From the NCBI GenBank assembly GCA_019914945.1, contig CM034107.1, positions 9,858,001 through 9,922,000 on the forward strand: a DNA stretch of 64,000 nucleotides, read 5' to 3'. The first letter of the stretch is position 1; every line of letters starts with the position of its first letter. Below, piece after piece: positions 30,586 to 41,570 of this stretch. A program made the translations under genes and the position numbers. The notes under the pieces were generated by a model. The model did not search any database. It saw only the letters and a program-made list of their open reading frames with translations, and was not told the origin of the DNA. Origin of the DNA: Typha latifolia (taxonomy: Eukaryota > Streptophyta > Magnoliopsida > Poales > Typhaceae).

Positions 30586-32744
30586 TTAATACATTTTAAT
30601 TTTTACTAGAAAAAAGTGATTGTCTTAAAATAGTCTTAGGCATGTGCTTGATTTGTTGTTCTATAATATAAACATGAACAAAGTGTATGTAATCTGAACA
30701 AGGGGGAGATCTGCTCAGTCAGAACCTGCCAATATTCCTAGAGTTTCTTTCATTAAGAAAATTAAAATCCTCTAGATTGTAAGTAGAAATTGGCTCAAAA
30801 GAAAGGTGCGCAAATAACGATAAGCATAAACACATGGATGGTCATCAAAAGCTTTGTTAAGACTTTTGCCTGAAACTTTTCAAAAACTCTAGATTGCAAC
30901 TAGAAATTGGCTAAAAATATGTGTATGCAGTGCTACCGAGTACAAGATAATAATGATAAGCATAAAGGCATATGGATGTTCATCAAAATCTTTGTTAAGA
31001 ATTGCCTAAAACTTTTTATCCAAGATGACGACAAAATTAGTAAATGCTCCATTTCAAAAAGCTGAAGATATAGACATACCGCAATTAGTTTCCCTGCATT
31101 TTCTGGCCTCTTCGCAACTTTCATGGCAGCAGCAGCTGCAGCTCCAGATGAAATTCCAACCTGCATGAAACATGGAACTGAGTACTCTTCAGATATGAAC
31201 AACAACAATTTTTGACAATATTGGTTCTCACCGATAACAATGACAAAACAAAACTTCAGATATGAGATAATCATATTAATCTGAGTATCTGTGCAGAGTG
31301 ATGCTCCCATAAAATTCCAGAAAAAGGAAAAAGAAATCAGCCTATATTGTGATGCCTGTTAATTAACGTTGTTCAACAGTTCAGATAGCTTCCTAGTTCA
31401 TTAAAGTCGAAGTTGATTCAAAAACAGAATACCAATGGCTAGTGGATATACGTGATTGCTACCGTCAAAATAAAATGCATAAGTTGATATCCAGCCCTTT
31501 CTCATTTTAATTAACATTGATAAATTGACCCAAACAAATGAACAGATGCTGACGTTGTTAATATGTATATCAGTGCCTATGTAGCTGTGCTTGTTTGCAT
31601 AGATATAGCTCTCGACTGCTGAACCATAACTAGAGTCAAGGCGATGATGTCTGATGAGATTCTAGAATGTCAAAATGATCTATATATTACATTTTCTCAA
31701 ATGTTCCTGTGTAGGCTCCTCAAGCTCTTCTAGTATTCAGTACTACTACAGCTTGTCCCCCTAAAGTACCTTACATGCATTTCAGATTTTAATTCCCATT
31801 AAGAATACTTATCTAGGAGTATTAGCCATCAAGAAATCCTAAAATAGAAAATTGATGCATCTTAATTTTTTTTTTCCTCATGATAGCTCGCAAGTCCAAG
31901 CATAATTTGCTGTGCAGTGCTGATAGATACAAAACAGAAGAGAATGAGGGAAATGAGGCCCTTTATGAATTTTATAGATTTAACTTTAAAATGGGGCAAG
32001 AATGTTCTGTGCAAGATGCAGTTCTAGAATCCAGAGGAGAATGGGAATGTAGGCTATTATCAAAACTAAAAAAAAGGACACTTGATTCGCGAGAAAAGAA
32101 GGATGTGATTCTCTCCTTTTTATCTCCTCACTACAAGAAGGGGAAAATGATCTCATCTTCATGATATCCTTGAGAAAAAGAAATTAACTGATACATTGCA
32201 CTGCTACACAGACTGAATAAATGACACATACCAGTAACCCTTCCTGAAGAGCTAATTGCTTTGCTGTCTCGACAGCTTCATCACTAGATATCTGTTGTAC
32301 ATCAAACATAGAGCAAGAGAACAGTGTTCAACATTTGAAGAAGGTGCTGAACAAGAGTAAAATAGAATAACAGAAAAGGTAAAGAAGATAGACCACGAGG
32401 TCCATTTCTCAAATAAATGTCGCAAGTAAATTTTTCCTTTCTTTTTATCTCCCCACTACAGACACAGCGGCTTCCCCAACAGAAAAAAGAAAGTTGAAAA
32501 GCAAAATAGTATTTCTAAATCAACATATCCATCCTGCACAAGTTACTCATACTCCCATAGTCCCATACTACTGTAGTATGTTGAATGGAAGAAAAAAACT
32601 CATAATGCCAACACAAAAAGTGGGACTAGTATACAAAATTTTCAAAGTTACATTATATTGTCACGATTATCCCATTACAAATTGTTGAATAGAGTCAATT
32701 ATAAAAAGAACTGATATTTTAATTATGTTCCCAACCTAGAAGAG

Positions 32745-32990
32745 TCTTAGCGGTGTGAACGCTACTATTCGTCACGTTTTCTCTCGTACTGCACCAATGG
32801 CTCTCTGACTTAGTGAGTATTTTGACTAGTCTTGCAGGGTTTTGTCATTTTGGTTTATTATGCTATTTTTATATTTTTACTTTATTTTGCCTATATAAAA
32901 ACTTATAATTTTTTCTTTATGAATTAATAAATATTTTAAAAATTTTCACATATTAAATATTTATTAGTAGATTCTATCCTCCTGCATCAC
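32745..32990. mobile_element. Unit B-specific insertion of about 245 bp
   Basis: Unit A reads GACTTAGCTTGTGGTCC near 21530. In unit B a segment starting CGGTGTGAACGCTACTATTC is inserted between TTAG and CTTGTGGTC. Most of it is AT-rich. No clear inverted ends are seen; probably a small non-autonomous element. Confidence 0.45.
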
Positions 32991-34684
32991 TTATCTTGTG
33001 GTCTTAATTTGCAAAGGATTGGCATGTACAAAATGTCTAATTTCAAAAATTACAACACTATTCAGAAGGTTAAAAATATTGTTCCATCATCGTCAACAGA
33101 AAATAATGATAATAAGTATTCTATTGAAATCTGCACTATTTTGCAAAAGAATGGTTAGCAAGATGGAGACAACTCTAAAACATTCTAAGAGGAAAAAAAT
33201 GTTGCCACAAAGACTCCGAAAGGCTCATTTCTATTTTATAGAGGTAACAAAAATGCTGAGAAAAAAAATTAATAAATAATATATTTATGGAGGATTCCAC
33301 TTTTATTCCTTTTCGATCTCTTCCCTCTCCTCTCTCCTCTCTCCTCTCACCTTGTCCCTCACAATCTATGTGGTCTTGATCTTATTTTCCCCACAACTTG
33401 ATAGGCTATTTTCTTTCGTTTCTATCTATCTAGCCATATATTAAAATGAAAATAATACATAGAGGCAGATAAAGTGATACCACTCTTCCTTTCTATGCCT
33501 TCTCCTAGAGGGCGGATCGATTAGCATTATTTCCATGTCAGCATATTTTCTCGTCCCTAGACCACATCAAACGTATAGTGGCTCGACGTCCAGAAGAATT
33601 ATGGTTGTGAGCTTCGGAGTAAACAAACAATTTCACAACAATTTGGCACTTTGACACTTGGAAAGAAACAGTTTAACAACTTAATACAATCAACTACAAG
33701 ATTTATTTAAAAGATGGAGAAAGCATAGAAAGGCCCAAACCTCAAGAACTTCATCAACTACTTCAAGATTCAGGTTCCTTGGAACAAAACCTGCCCCAAT
33801 GCCTTGAATCTCGTGTAGACCTGCAAGATTAAGATATTAGAGCTAATAGAAAGAATACAGGCAAAGGGATATAAGCAATATTTCTCACCAGGCTTCCCGC
33901 CTGACAGTATGTTACTTTCAGCAGGCTCAATGCCAATAACCTGAAGAACGTACGAGAAAACTAAGCATGAGGAGTACAAGTATCAACATGGAAACGGAAA
34001 GAAACAAATAGACAAAAGGTCGCAAAGCACCTTTACGTTGGGATTCTTTTTCTTCAAAAAACTCCCCACGCCTGTGATAGTCCCACCAGTTCCAATTCCA
34101 GCAACAAATATATCTATCTTCCCAGATTTCTGGACCAGTAGTTTCATAGTGTATCTGATTCAAACACAGATCCAAATAGAAGAATGTCAAATCAGTGGTA
34201 CCAACACCAAAGGAAGGGCCGCTAAGACCATGATATTGTTCTGACCTTTGGATTTGCAGGGTTATCGGATTGCTGAAGCATGTAGGAGTCCGGTGTTGTG
34301 TTAAAAATCTCTTCTGCCTTCTCAAGAGCCCCCTTCATGCCTTTAGCAGATTCAGTAAGGACAATTTGTGCTCCTAAAGCTTTCAACACAACTCGTCTCT
34401 CAATGCTCATTGATGCAGGCATTGTCAAGATCAGTTTATAACCTTTAGCAGCAGCAATAACCGCAAGGCCAATGCCTGTATTCCCGCTTGTTGATTCCAC
34501 CAAAATACTCTATTAAGAATGGAAACTCAACAATAAACAAATGAAACTAAAAGAATGAAGGAGATATTTTTCTAAGTAAAATTCCATTCACCACAGGAAC
34601 ATCATACCCATTGTTTGCCAAAAAGAAGTAACACTACAAGATATGAAATCTATTTCTCATATTATATAATAGAGTTTTTTTTTT

Positions 34685-34856
34685 TTTTGCATGTATACCC
34701 TTCGAAAATTGCAGATACCTATCCGGTTACTTTTCAAGTTAAATCTCAATAATTTAATAGAAAAGTAAACAAAAATATCCTCAACTAAAGAAAAAGTATG
34801 AAAACTAGAATAAGGATAAAAAATAAGAATTTTAAGGGGTAGGTATACATGCAAAA
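34685..34856. mobile_element. MITE-like element in intron 3 of copy B
   Basis: TTTTGCATGTATACC at 34685-34699 is matched by its perfect reverse complement GGTATACATGCAAAA at 34842-34856. The 172-bp AT-rich element is absent from copy A. A related GTATGTATACCCTT sequence lies at 37940, suggesting a dispersed family. Confidence 0.6.
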
Positions 34857-36086
34857 CCCGTGTGTTTTAAAGAGTAAACATGCAAATATTAAATTTAGAG
34901 GGGTATAGAAAATCTATATAAAATGGACTCGTCCTTCTACGTGAAGACCTTCCAGTTACTAAGGATTTCTTTTCCATACCATACCCACATTCTACACCAT
35001 AAGCCAAATAAGGATGTTGAAGGTCTTTCAGTTACCTTTCCGGGAGTTATAATACCTCTTTGTTCAGCATCAGCAATCATGCTGTAGCCTATCCTGAATG
35101 ATCGAGATTGCTAAGAATTAATTTTCATCCAACCAAATAAGTGCATGGAGTCTTTACCTATCTTTGACGCTACGGCTCGGCTCCATAATTTCAAGCTTGG
35201 CAGCAACACTAGCTACACACCCTTTCACAATATTATTTAGATATACCATTGGTGTTTTCCCTATAAGCTGTATGGAAACAATGGAATGAACGTTAGCAGA
35301 GTCACCATTCCATAGAGCATTGAAAGTGTAAAGCAATCTATTTTAGCAGTTTTCATGACATGTAAATCTTTGTGCATTGCTATCCGCAATTTTGCAATGT
35401 AGCAGTCTTACAAAATCTAAGCTAGACTCAGCTAGTTCGAGCTCGACAAGATGTATATTTATTTAATGTATTATACAATATATTGTTTGTTGTAAAATGT
35501 AGATGATATGTTTTTGAATCCTAGATTTTACATTTTAAAATTTTAATTTTTAAATTGGCAGATGATATTACCCAACTTTCAAAAGTTATACTAGTGTAGC
35601 TATAAAGTAAATACGGAATAAACTTTTTTGAAAAGCTGAGCAAGCTCACTCAAGCTTGTTTACATCTAGGGATGGAAATCGGGTCGGGTTAGCCGGATTT
35701 GGATCGGGTATGATAATGCAAACACGAACATGACTCATTTATTAAACATGTCAGAATTTTTAAAAACATGAACATGACCCAAATATTACACGGATTATAT
35801 GGGTTATAACCGAGTCACGGGGTGGCATAAAATATTCAAAATTTTATAAGTTATTCGGATTATAAATAAGTTTAAACGGGTTGTAAACGAATATTCGAGT
35901 TATCTATGTATACAGTTTAATCAAATAATAAACGAATTAGTCAGGTTATAAACGGATTAATTGGGTTATAAATGGGTCATCGTGTCGTAAACAGGTTAGC
36001 GGGCCATTAACAAATTAATTAGGTTAAGGTAATAAACACAAATATGATCTATTTAATAATTGGATTAGATGGGTTAACTCATTTAT

Positions 36087-36310
36087 AACCAAGGGTGTAA
36101 ATGAGCCGAGCCTGAGCGAGCCGGCTCCGACTTAGGCTCGGCTCGAAATGACTTTCGAGCCCTAGAATTGTGCTCAAGCTCGGCTCAGCTTAACTTGAGC
36201 TGAGCCTAAGTCGGGCCAGACTAAGCCCGAGCCGAACTCAAGCCTGAAATGAGTTTATTATTAAACCTCATTCAAGCCGAGCTGGACCGAGCCCGATCAA
36301 GCCCAAGCCA
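36087..36310. mobile_element. MITE-like element, GAGCCGAGC family
   Basis: Begins AAGGGTGTAAATGAGCCGAGCC and is packed with GGCTCGGCTCG and GAGCTGAGCC words. It shares its start with 37052-37228. Its right end is unclear. Related repeats occur near 10310, 10840, 12300 and 52320. Confidence 0.5.
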
Positions 36311-36319
36311 AGCACCTCG

Positions 36320-36845
36320 ACAGCTTGAGGAGTCCGCGCCCATGGGAGAAGAGTGGAGGTCCGACAATGAAGGCCTCGGATGGCCATTATAAGCTAGTGG
36401 GTTCCGTAGTAGCAATTGGTATCCTGGGCTCTTCTCTTTGCTTGAGCACGTACTTATTCTTCTTAGAGGATGAGAGGAGCTTGGCAAGTTTTGTTTCGGT
36501 AGGCTGCAACCGATGTAATGAGACTCGATAGCCCAAACTGGGTTATTTAGTGCTGCTATGGTCTAGGGCTAACAGAGAGGCGATGGAGTTGGAGCATGGA
36601 GTTGATGGCGACTGCCTCCCCCCACCCGACGTGGAGCATCTGGGGCGCACGTCGTTGAGGTGGGTCACCACGACCCCTCGGAAGGCAAAGCACACGTGCA
36701 CGGAGCGCGCGAGCTTGGCTAGCTTGATCCCAATTTCACGGAGCTCGTCTCGTCCGTTGGAAGAGGGAGGCCCGATTTCAGTGATGCAGAGGAAGGGAGG
36801 GCGAGGGCTTGGCCATGCATTAGGCATTCAAGCTAAAGTATGACA
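36320..36845. other. GC-rich island in intron 1 of copy B, possibly captured gene DNA
   Basis: Flanked by two GAGCCGAGC-family repeats, this 500-bp stretch is GC-rich and open on both strands. The minus frame 36543-36827 reads ELREIGIKLAKLARSVHVCF then AFRGVVVTHLNDV, with protein-like composition. I do not recognise it. It has no counterpart in copy A. Confidence 0.4.
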
Positions 36846-37051
36846 TTAAAAATTAAAAGCCTCGACCGTAACTTCTTAGAAAAGTGATGGATAAAAGCCA
36901 AAAAGGAAAAGATGGCTTTCTAGTTTCTACACTTGAGCGGGCCCCACCAATTGAGACACGTCTCAATCTCTCATCTATTAATTATTAAAAAAATACGAAT
37001 TGATAAAATGTCACCACCCTACACCGGACAAAAAAAATTAGTGCAGCCTAT

Positions 37052-37228
37052 TGAGGGAGTGTAATGGGCCGAGCCTGAGCGAGCTGGCTCTAGCTCTACC
37101 TCGGCTCTAAATTAATTTCGAACCGATTTTGATGACTCGGGCTCGGCTCATCTCTAAGTGAGTCGAGCCAAACTCGAGCTTCAGTTGAGCCGAGCCCGAG
37201 CCGCTCGTTTATGACAACCCTATTTATA
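37052..37228. mobile_element. MITE-like element with hAT-like ends
   Basis: Starts AGGGAGTGTAATGGGCCGAG and ends CTCGTTTATGACAACCCT. The ends are imperfect inverted repeats (AGGG-GT-TAAT/ATAA-G). The interior is rich in GGCTCGGCTC. The family resembles plant hAT-derived MITEs. Confidence 0.5.
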
Positions 37229-37691
37229 ACCCAAAACTGATTATATTAAATCCAAATCCATTTAAATTTAATTTACCGTGTGTCTTGATCAACTTTTTAC
37301 CACCCCTACTTACGCTACTATCCAAATGAAATAAAGGCGTCGGCTTTCGCTTAAAGAATTGATCTTCCTGAGTACCTGGGTAACGTCTTCCGCTATGTTG
37401 AGGCCTTCGATCTTAGTCTGGGGCTTCACGGAAACCGCTGTGCAAACGACCGTGAGACGACGGCATCTGCTACGAGTGAAAGAAGAGTTGGCTTTGAGGG
37501 ATCGAACGGAGAACAGAGAGGGCTTAGATTGGAGGGGAATGGGAATTAGATGGGATAAAGTAGTGGTTTTGGATTGGGAGGGAAAGAAAGAGGTGATGTT
37601 TGGAGTTGAGAGAGATGCCATGGCGATAGATTTGGGAAGAGACGACAAGTGTCAGTAGGCGGATTGTTTTTTAAAACTCGGGGTGGCCAAA

Positions 37692-37845
37692 GAGGTGATG
37701 ACAAGGAATTTTAATTTTTCTTCTCATCTCTCTTTTTGTCGCATTATATTTGTCACCTCGCCACTAAGGAGGTGATGACAAGGAATTTTAATTTTTCTTC
37801 TCATCTCTCTTTTTGTCACATTATATTTGTCACCTTGCCAATAAT
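37692..37845. repeat. 77-bp tandem duplication upstream of copy B
   Basis: GAGGTGATGACAAGG...TTTTTGTC-CATTATATTTGTCACCT occurs at 37692-37768 and again at 37769-37845 with few differences. Copy A has one unit. It lies 70-225 bp above the copy B start codon, so it alters the promoter. Confidence 0.85.
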
Positions 37846-37862
37846 TGGCTGTCACTTTCTCT

Positions 37863-38927
37863 AGAAGCCTACCTTAAACATTTGGGAACTATGGCTATAA
37901 GATTATATTCTATATAGGTTTTTTTTTCCAAGTGTATGTATACCCTTAAAAAAATTTATTTACTTGTATGCCCCTCTAGAGTTTATATTTATATATGTTA
38001 TTTGTATAGAATTTATTTACGAGAGCTCTAAGGATAACATTACTTTAAGCTAGCTAACTGTTGAGCCGAGGCGTTGAGCTAAACTACTAAATTACTAAAT
38101 AATTTTTTTACAAGATAAAGAAGGGTACCTACTTTATGATATCGACTCGTTAGTTTTCAAATTTTGTCTTAATATTCAATAAAAGAATCCAAAAATATTG
38201 TTAATTAAGAAAAAAAATATAAAAAAATAATTAGAAAAATATCAATGCAAAAAAGATATATACATCCAAAAACCATGGTATTATAAATTGTAAATTTAAA
38301 TTGAAGAGCCCTTAAAGTGAAGGGATTTCAAAATGAGATATACTTGATTAAAAAGACTGTTTATCACTAGGTGAAGCCACTATGTTAAAAGAAGCAAGCC
38401 GAGAACAAGTGTCAAAGTCCCCATCATTAGTGAACCCCCTTAAAAAATTGCCCATAATAAATGAAACAAGACAACAACATCTATCATAATTTTAATGGAC
38501 CCAAGATTCAAATTTCAAACTAAATTCAAACTCATGACGTACTCTTTGATATTCTTTTGTATTCCAAAAACACAAATAAAGATAAGCTTCATATTCTCCC
38601 AAATATGTATTTAAACCCTTTTTTTTTCATGATGGATCCAAGCACTTGGATATAGATTTAGATTACTCCTAATGCTCGACTACATCTTGATTTTGCTAAC
38701 GGGAGTGTGCCCAAAGACACAGACACAGACACAAATTTAATTGTGGCATATTTAAAGTTCACATTGATCAAAAACTTTCAAACAAACAACTTTTATAGCC
38801 TTACAACAAGAAATATTACATCAAATTAAAGAACAAAAATAAATATGAATGAACAAATTCCACAAGACCCAATCCACAAAATCCCTATTTAATTTCCACT
38901 ACATTAGCAGTAGTAGAGATTTAGATT
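37863..38927. other. Intergenic AT-rich DNA, no gene seen
   Basis: Right flank of unit B and 3' flank of the membrane-protein gene. It contains poly-T tracts and a GTATGTATACCCTT repeat fragment near 37940. No coding frame is supported. 38740-38927 is probably the 3' untranslated region of the next gene. Confidence 0.55.
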
Positions 38928-39515
38928 TTAGACTTGGAAAGGCCATGGCCAATTGCCCACCTCCTCCTCCCCCTGCTGCACCTTAGCACTCCTCCTCAAT
39001 GGATTCCCCCCACCTTCTTTACCAACGTAAGCGTAGTACCTCAGAACAAACGCCAGAGCCAACGCCACCCACTCCAAGCAAAAGATCACCACTCCCAATC
39101 CACCCACCATTCTTAGGATCACAACCCCGTCCTCCTCCCTCACGTAGGACTTGAGCCCTCCGACGAGGAAGTCCGATGTTTTCGAGAAGATGAGGACGGC
39201 CACGGAGCCGTGGAAGATGGCGGCGAGGACGGTGGAGGCCATGTGGGCCCCGTACCAGGAGGAGGAGGTGGAGGTGGAGGAGGGGGCGGTGGCGCAGGAG
39301 GAGACGGCGGCGATGATGGTGAGGATGTGGAGGAGGATGAGGAAGAAGCCGGAGAGGGAGGGGAAGAGGCGGAGGGAGAGGGTGAGGAAGACGCAGCTGG
39401 AGGCGGCGCCGAGGAGGAGGTAGTTGGAGAGGAGGAAGGTCTTGTGGGCCCGGTAGTGGGCCGGGGTCATCTCGGCGGCGGCCGACGACTGGGAGGACAC
39501 GATGGAGAGCCCCAT
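38928..39515 (-). CDS. Four-helix membrane protein of unknown function
   Basis: An intronless 195-codon gene. The N-terminus is MGLSIVSSQSSAAAEMTPAH. It has four hydrophobic segments at about residues 29-50 (YLLLGAASSCVFLTL), 53-75 (GFFLILLHILTIIAA), 90-110 (ASTVLAAIFHGSVAVLIF) and 127-160 (ILRMVGGLGVVIFCLEWVAL and following). The tail is short, basic and acidic. The layout and sequence fit a small plant-only family of uncharacterised transmembrane proteins; no enzyme motif is seen. GC content is much higher than in the surroundings, which also gives long spurious frames on the other strand. A (GA)n 5' leader and a TATA box precede it, so it is probably expressed. Confidence 0.82.
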   Translation of the reverse strand: MGLSIVSSQSSAAAEMTPAHYRAHKTFLLSNYLLLGAASSCVFLTLSLRLFPSLSGFFLILLHILTIIAAVSSCATAPSSTSTSSSWYGAHMASTVLAAIFHGSVAVLIFSKTSDFLVGGLKSYVREEDGVVILRMVGGLGVVIFCLEWVALALAFVLRYYAYVGKEGGGNPLRRSAKVQQGEEEVGNWPWPFQV

Positions 39516-39610
39516 AGATGCTGTTGATCTCTTATAGCTAGAGAGAGAAATTAGAGAGAGAGAGAGATATAGAAGAGATTAGTAGTGAAGAGAGAAGAAG
39601 GCAGAGAAGA

Positions 39611-39620
39611 GTGTTTTATA
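39611..39620 (-). promoter_or_regulatory. TATA box of the membrane-protein gene
   Basis: TATAAAACAC on the minus strand lies ~97 bp above the ATG. The (GA)n tract at 39536-39570 would fall in the 5' leader. Confidence 0.6.
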
Positions 39621-39659
39621 GGAGAACGAAGGTAGAGCGGGGTGGGACTGGGACTGAGA

Positions 39660-41570
39660 ATTCGACCGTTGGAGGCAACGGCTAGTTTTTTTTTTTATTT
39701 TTTTATTACTTTGTAAGGCTTTTTAATCGTTTTCTTTTTCCCAACTCCCAAGTGTACCGTTTCTTAGATATAATGATATTTTATGAAAATTTTCATTCAT
39801 TGGATTCCACAAAACTTGACGTTATTCGGAGCCTTGATCCCAAGAAAAAAAAAACCCCAAAGTTTAATATTTATATAATCGTGATAGGCATTACATTCTT
39901 CCTAGTATCATAATTGCCATAATTTTTTTTAAAGATCCTTAAAAAATGTCACTTGGTCAATTAAATCTAATTAATTACTATTAAAACTAAACTTAGATTA
40001 ATAGAAATTATTTTTGCTTTATGTAAATTACTTAAAATGGTTCTAAAAGCTATCTAATATTACTTGATATTATAATACAAGAAAAAAAGGAGTATTTTAG
40101 CCATTCATTTGTGATTGTTAACTTTAACTACTTATGTTAAAAATACTCTATGAATACTTTTTTAAAAATTAATAATAATCGTCATTCTGGAAACTTCACG
40201 GTTTAGTGATAATTCTAACATTTCAAAGAATATAGTGGCAATATGATATTTTAGAAATTTTCGGTGATAATTATGTAAAAGAATTTTTTTTTATAAATGA
40301 ACCTCATTAGTATCTAAGGTCTTGGGGGTACTATATTGGTAATGTTATTGTGATGCATTTTTGGGTTAATTATACCTAAACCCCTTAAATTATATATAGC
40401 CTACTTTCGTAATAAAATTAGACTTTTGTGTGCGCACTTTTAATATAAATTTATACATTTTATTATGAAAATGTCTGCACAGTTTTTTTTAAAAAAATTA
40501 ATTTTGTTATTAGCAAAACTTAAAAGAGTTTTTTTAGTGCTCCCGTTTTTTATGCTCTAAGGTCAATTATCTAGCATTTTCCCCCCTAAGATTGCGTTTA
40601 TAGAAAGCGTAAAATGAACATTTTTTCTTAAACCTTTTTCTCTTTTTATCTAAATAAAGATAATTGGTTGGGTTTAAAATTGATCAAGTGATGGCCACAT
40701 ATTATTTTTTTAATAAAAAATCTAAAAGAGAATTTAAAGGAGTATTTTAAATGTTTTATATAGTTATAGGATTAACGTGCTATGAAAAATAAATAAGAGG
40801 GTTTATATAAATATAGACAATTGTCGAGGAGAGAGTGAGGAAGTGTGTCAATATGATATTTAAAATATGAGTTAATTATACTTTATTCCATTGTATTTAT
40901 GTTCAAAATTACTTTACCACTCTGTACTTAAAAAATCTCAAATCAATCCCTATACTTACTATTATAGTAAGACCTTTAGTTTTTCTATCTAAATTAATGG
41001 AGCACACCCAAAAAATTTTAAAAATTAAACAGTGAGTTAAATGTTATGGATAAAAATATCATTTCCTTCTTATAAAAAGAGAGAGAATAATTAAAATAAT
41101 AGTCAATTAAAATGATATCTTTTCAAGGCAAAAATATTAATTTGATTTTATTAGTATGAAAATAGTTGAATGAACATGAAAATAAGAGAAAGAATGAGTT
41201 TAAATAGGTCGGTCATAAACTCACTTTACTTTAAATTAGTGTTTGGATATAAAACTACTTTAGTGAATAATTTATTGGTTTGAAAATTAACTATGCTAGA
41301 TCCAAATAAAGTTAGTTTCATATTAATCATAAATGAAGTGCAGTTACGGGATACAAAATAATATAAGGGGTAAGATGGTTTTATTCTAAACTACACCCGA
41401 TAGAATACATTTAAACCCGCAACCCTAAACCAAGAAAAAAAGGAAAGAAAAAATACTATCCAATTTGAACATCAATTTGGGAGGAATTTTTTAAAACATA
41501 ATGTAAACAAAGAGGAAAATACCCAAAGCAAAAAAGCTCTACAAGAGTTTTTGTTGCGCCCCTACCTAGC
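39660..41570. other. AT-rich intergenic DNA, no gene seen
   Basis: Long A/T tracts and no reading frame with protein-like composition. 41380-41560 leads into the LINE. Confidence 0.6.

Larger units (their letters stand above)
29730..37621 (-). pseudogene. Cysteine synthase copy B, frameshifted by a 14-bp deletion
   Basis: Ten exon equivalents keep splice sites: 37376-37621, 35158-35267, 35036-35093, 34246-34509, 34031-34154, 33889-33940, 33741-33820, 32232-32291, 31080-31160, 29730-29822. Exon 1 has 82 codons (transit-peptide-like). Exon 5 is 124 bp, not 138: compared with copy A, 14 bases are gone between two GGGAAGATA repeats. The frame shifts after residue ~239 (IWED), the PLP phosphate loop GTGGT is lost, and a stop falls early in exon 6 (GGTTATTGGCATTGA). 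Other changes are [10 protein letters not shown] to [10 protein letters not shown] beside the PLP lysine, QQFDNP to QQSDNP, and GPHKIQ to GLHEIQ. All remaining exons stay open, so the break looks fairly recent. A transcript would be expected to undergo nonsense-mediated decay. Confidence 0.9.
28240..37862. repeat. Tandem segmental duplication, unit B
   Basis: Homologous to 14780-25905. At the left end it retains the exon edge (TCCCTTGAT...AGAGCCTAGAGAAAG) and intron of the COA3-like gene but loses the coding sequence. Unit B has taken up its own insertions (30.0, 32.8, 34.7, 35.6-37.3 kb) and lacks the solo LTR of unit A. Confidence 0.85.

Noticed and set aside
31880..32164. 94-residue plus-strand frame in intron 8 of copy B
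   Set aside because: Lies in an intron, has no counterpart open in copy A, and shows no recognisable domain.
39151..39527. Glu/Gly-rich plus-strand frames
   Set aside because: Antisense shadow of the GC-rich membrane-protein gene.
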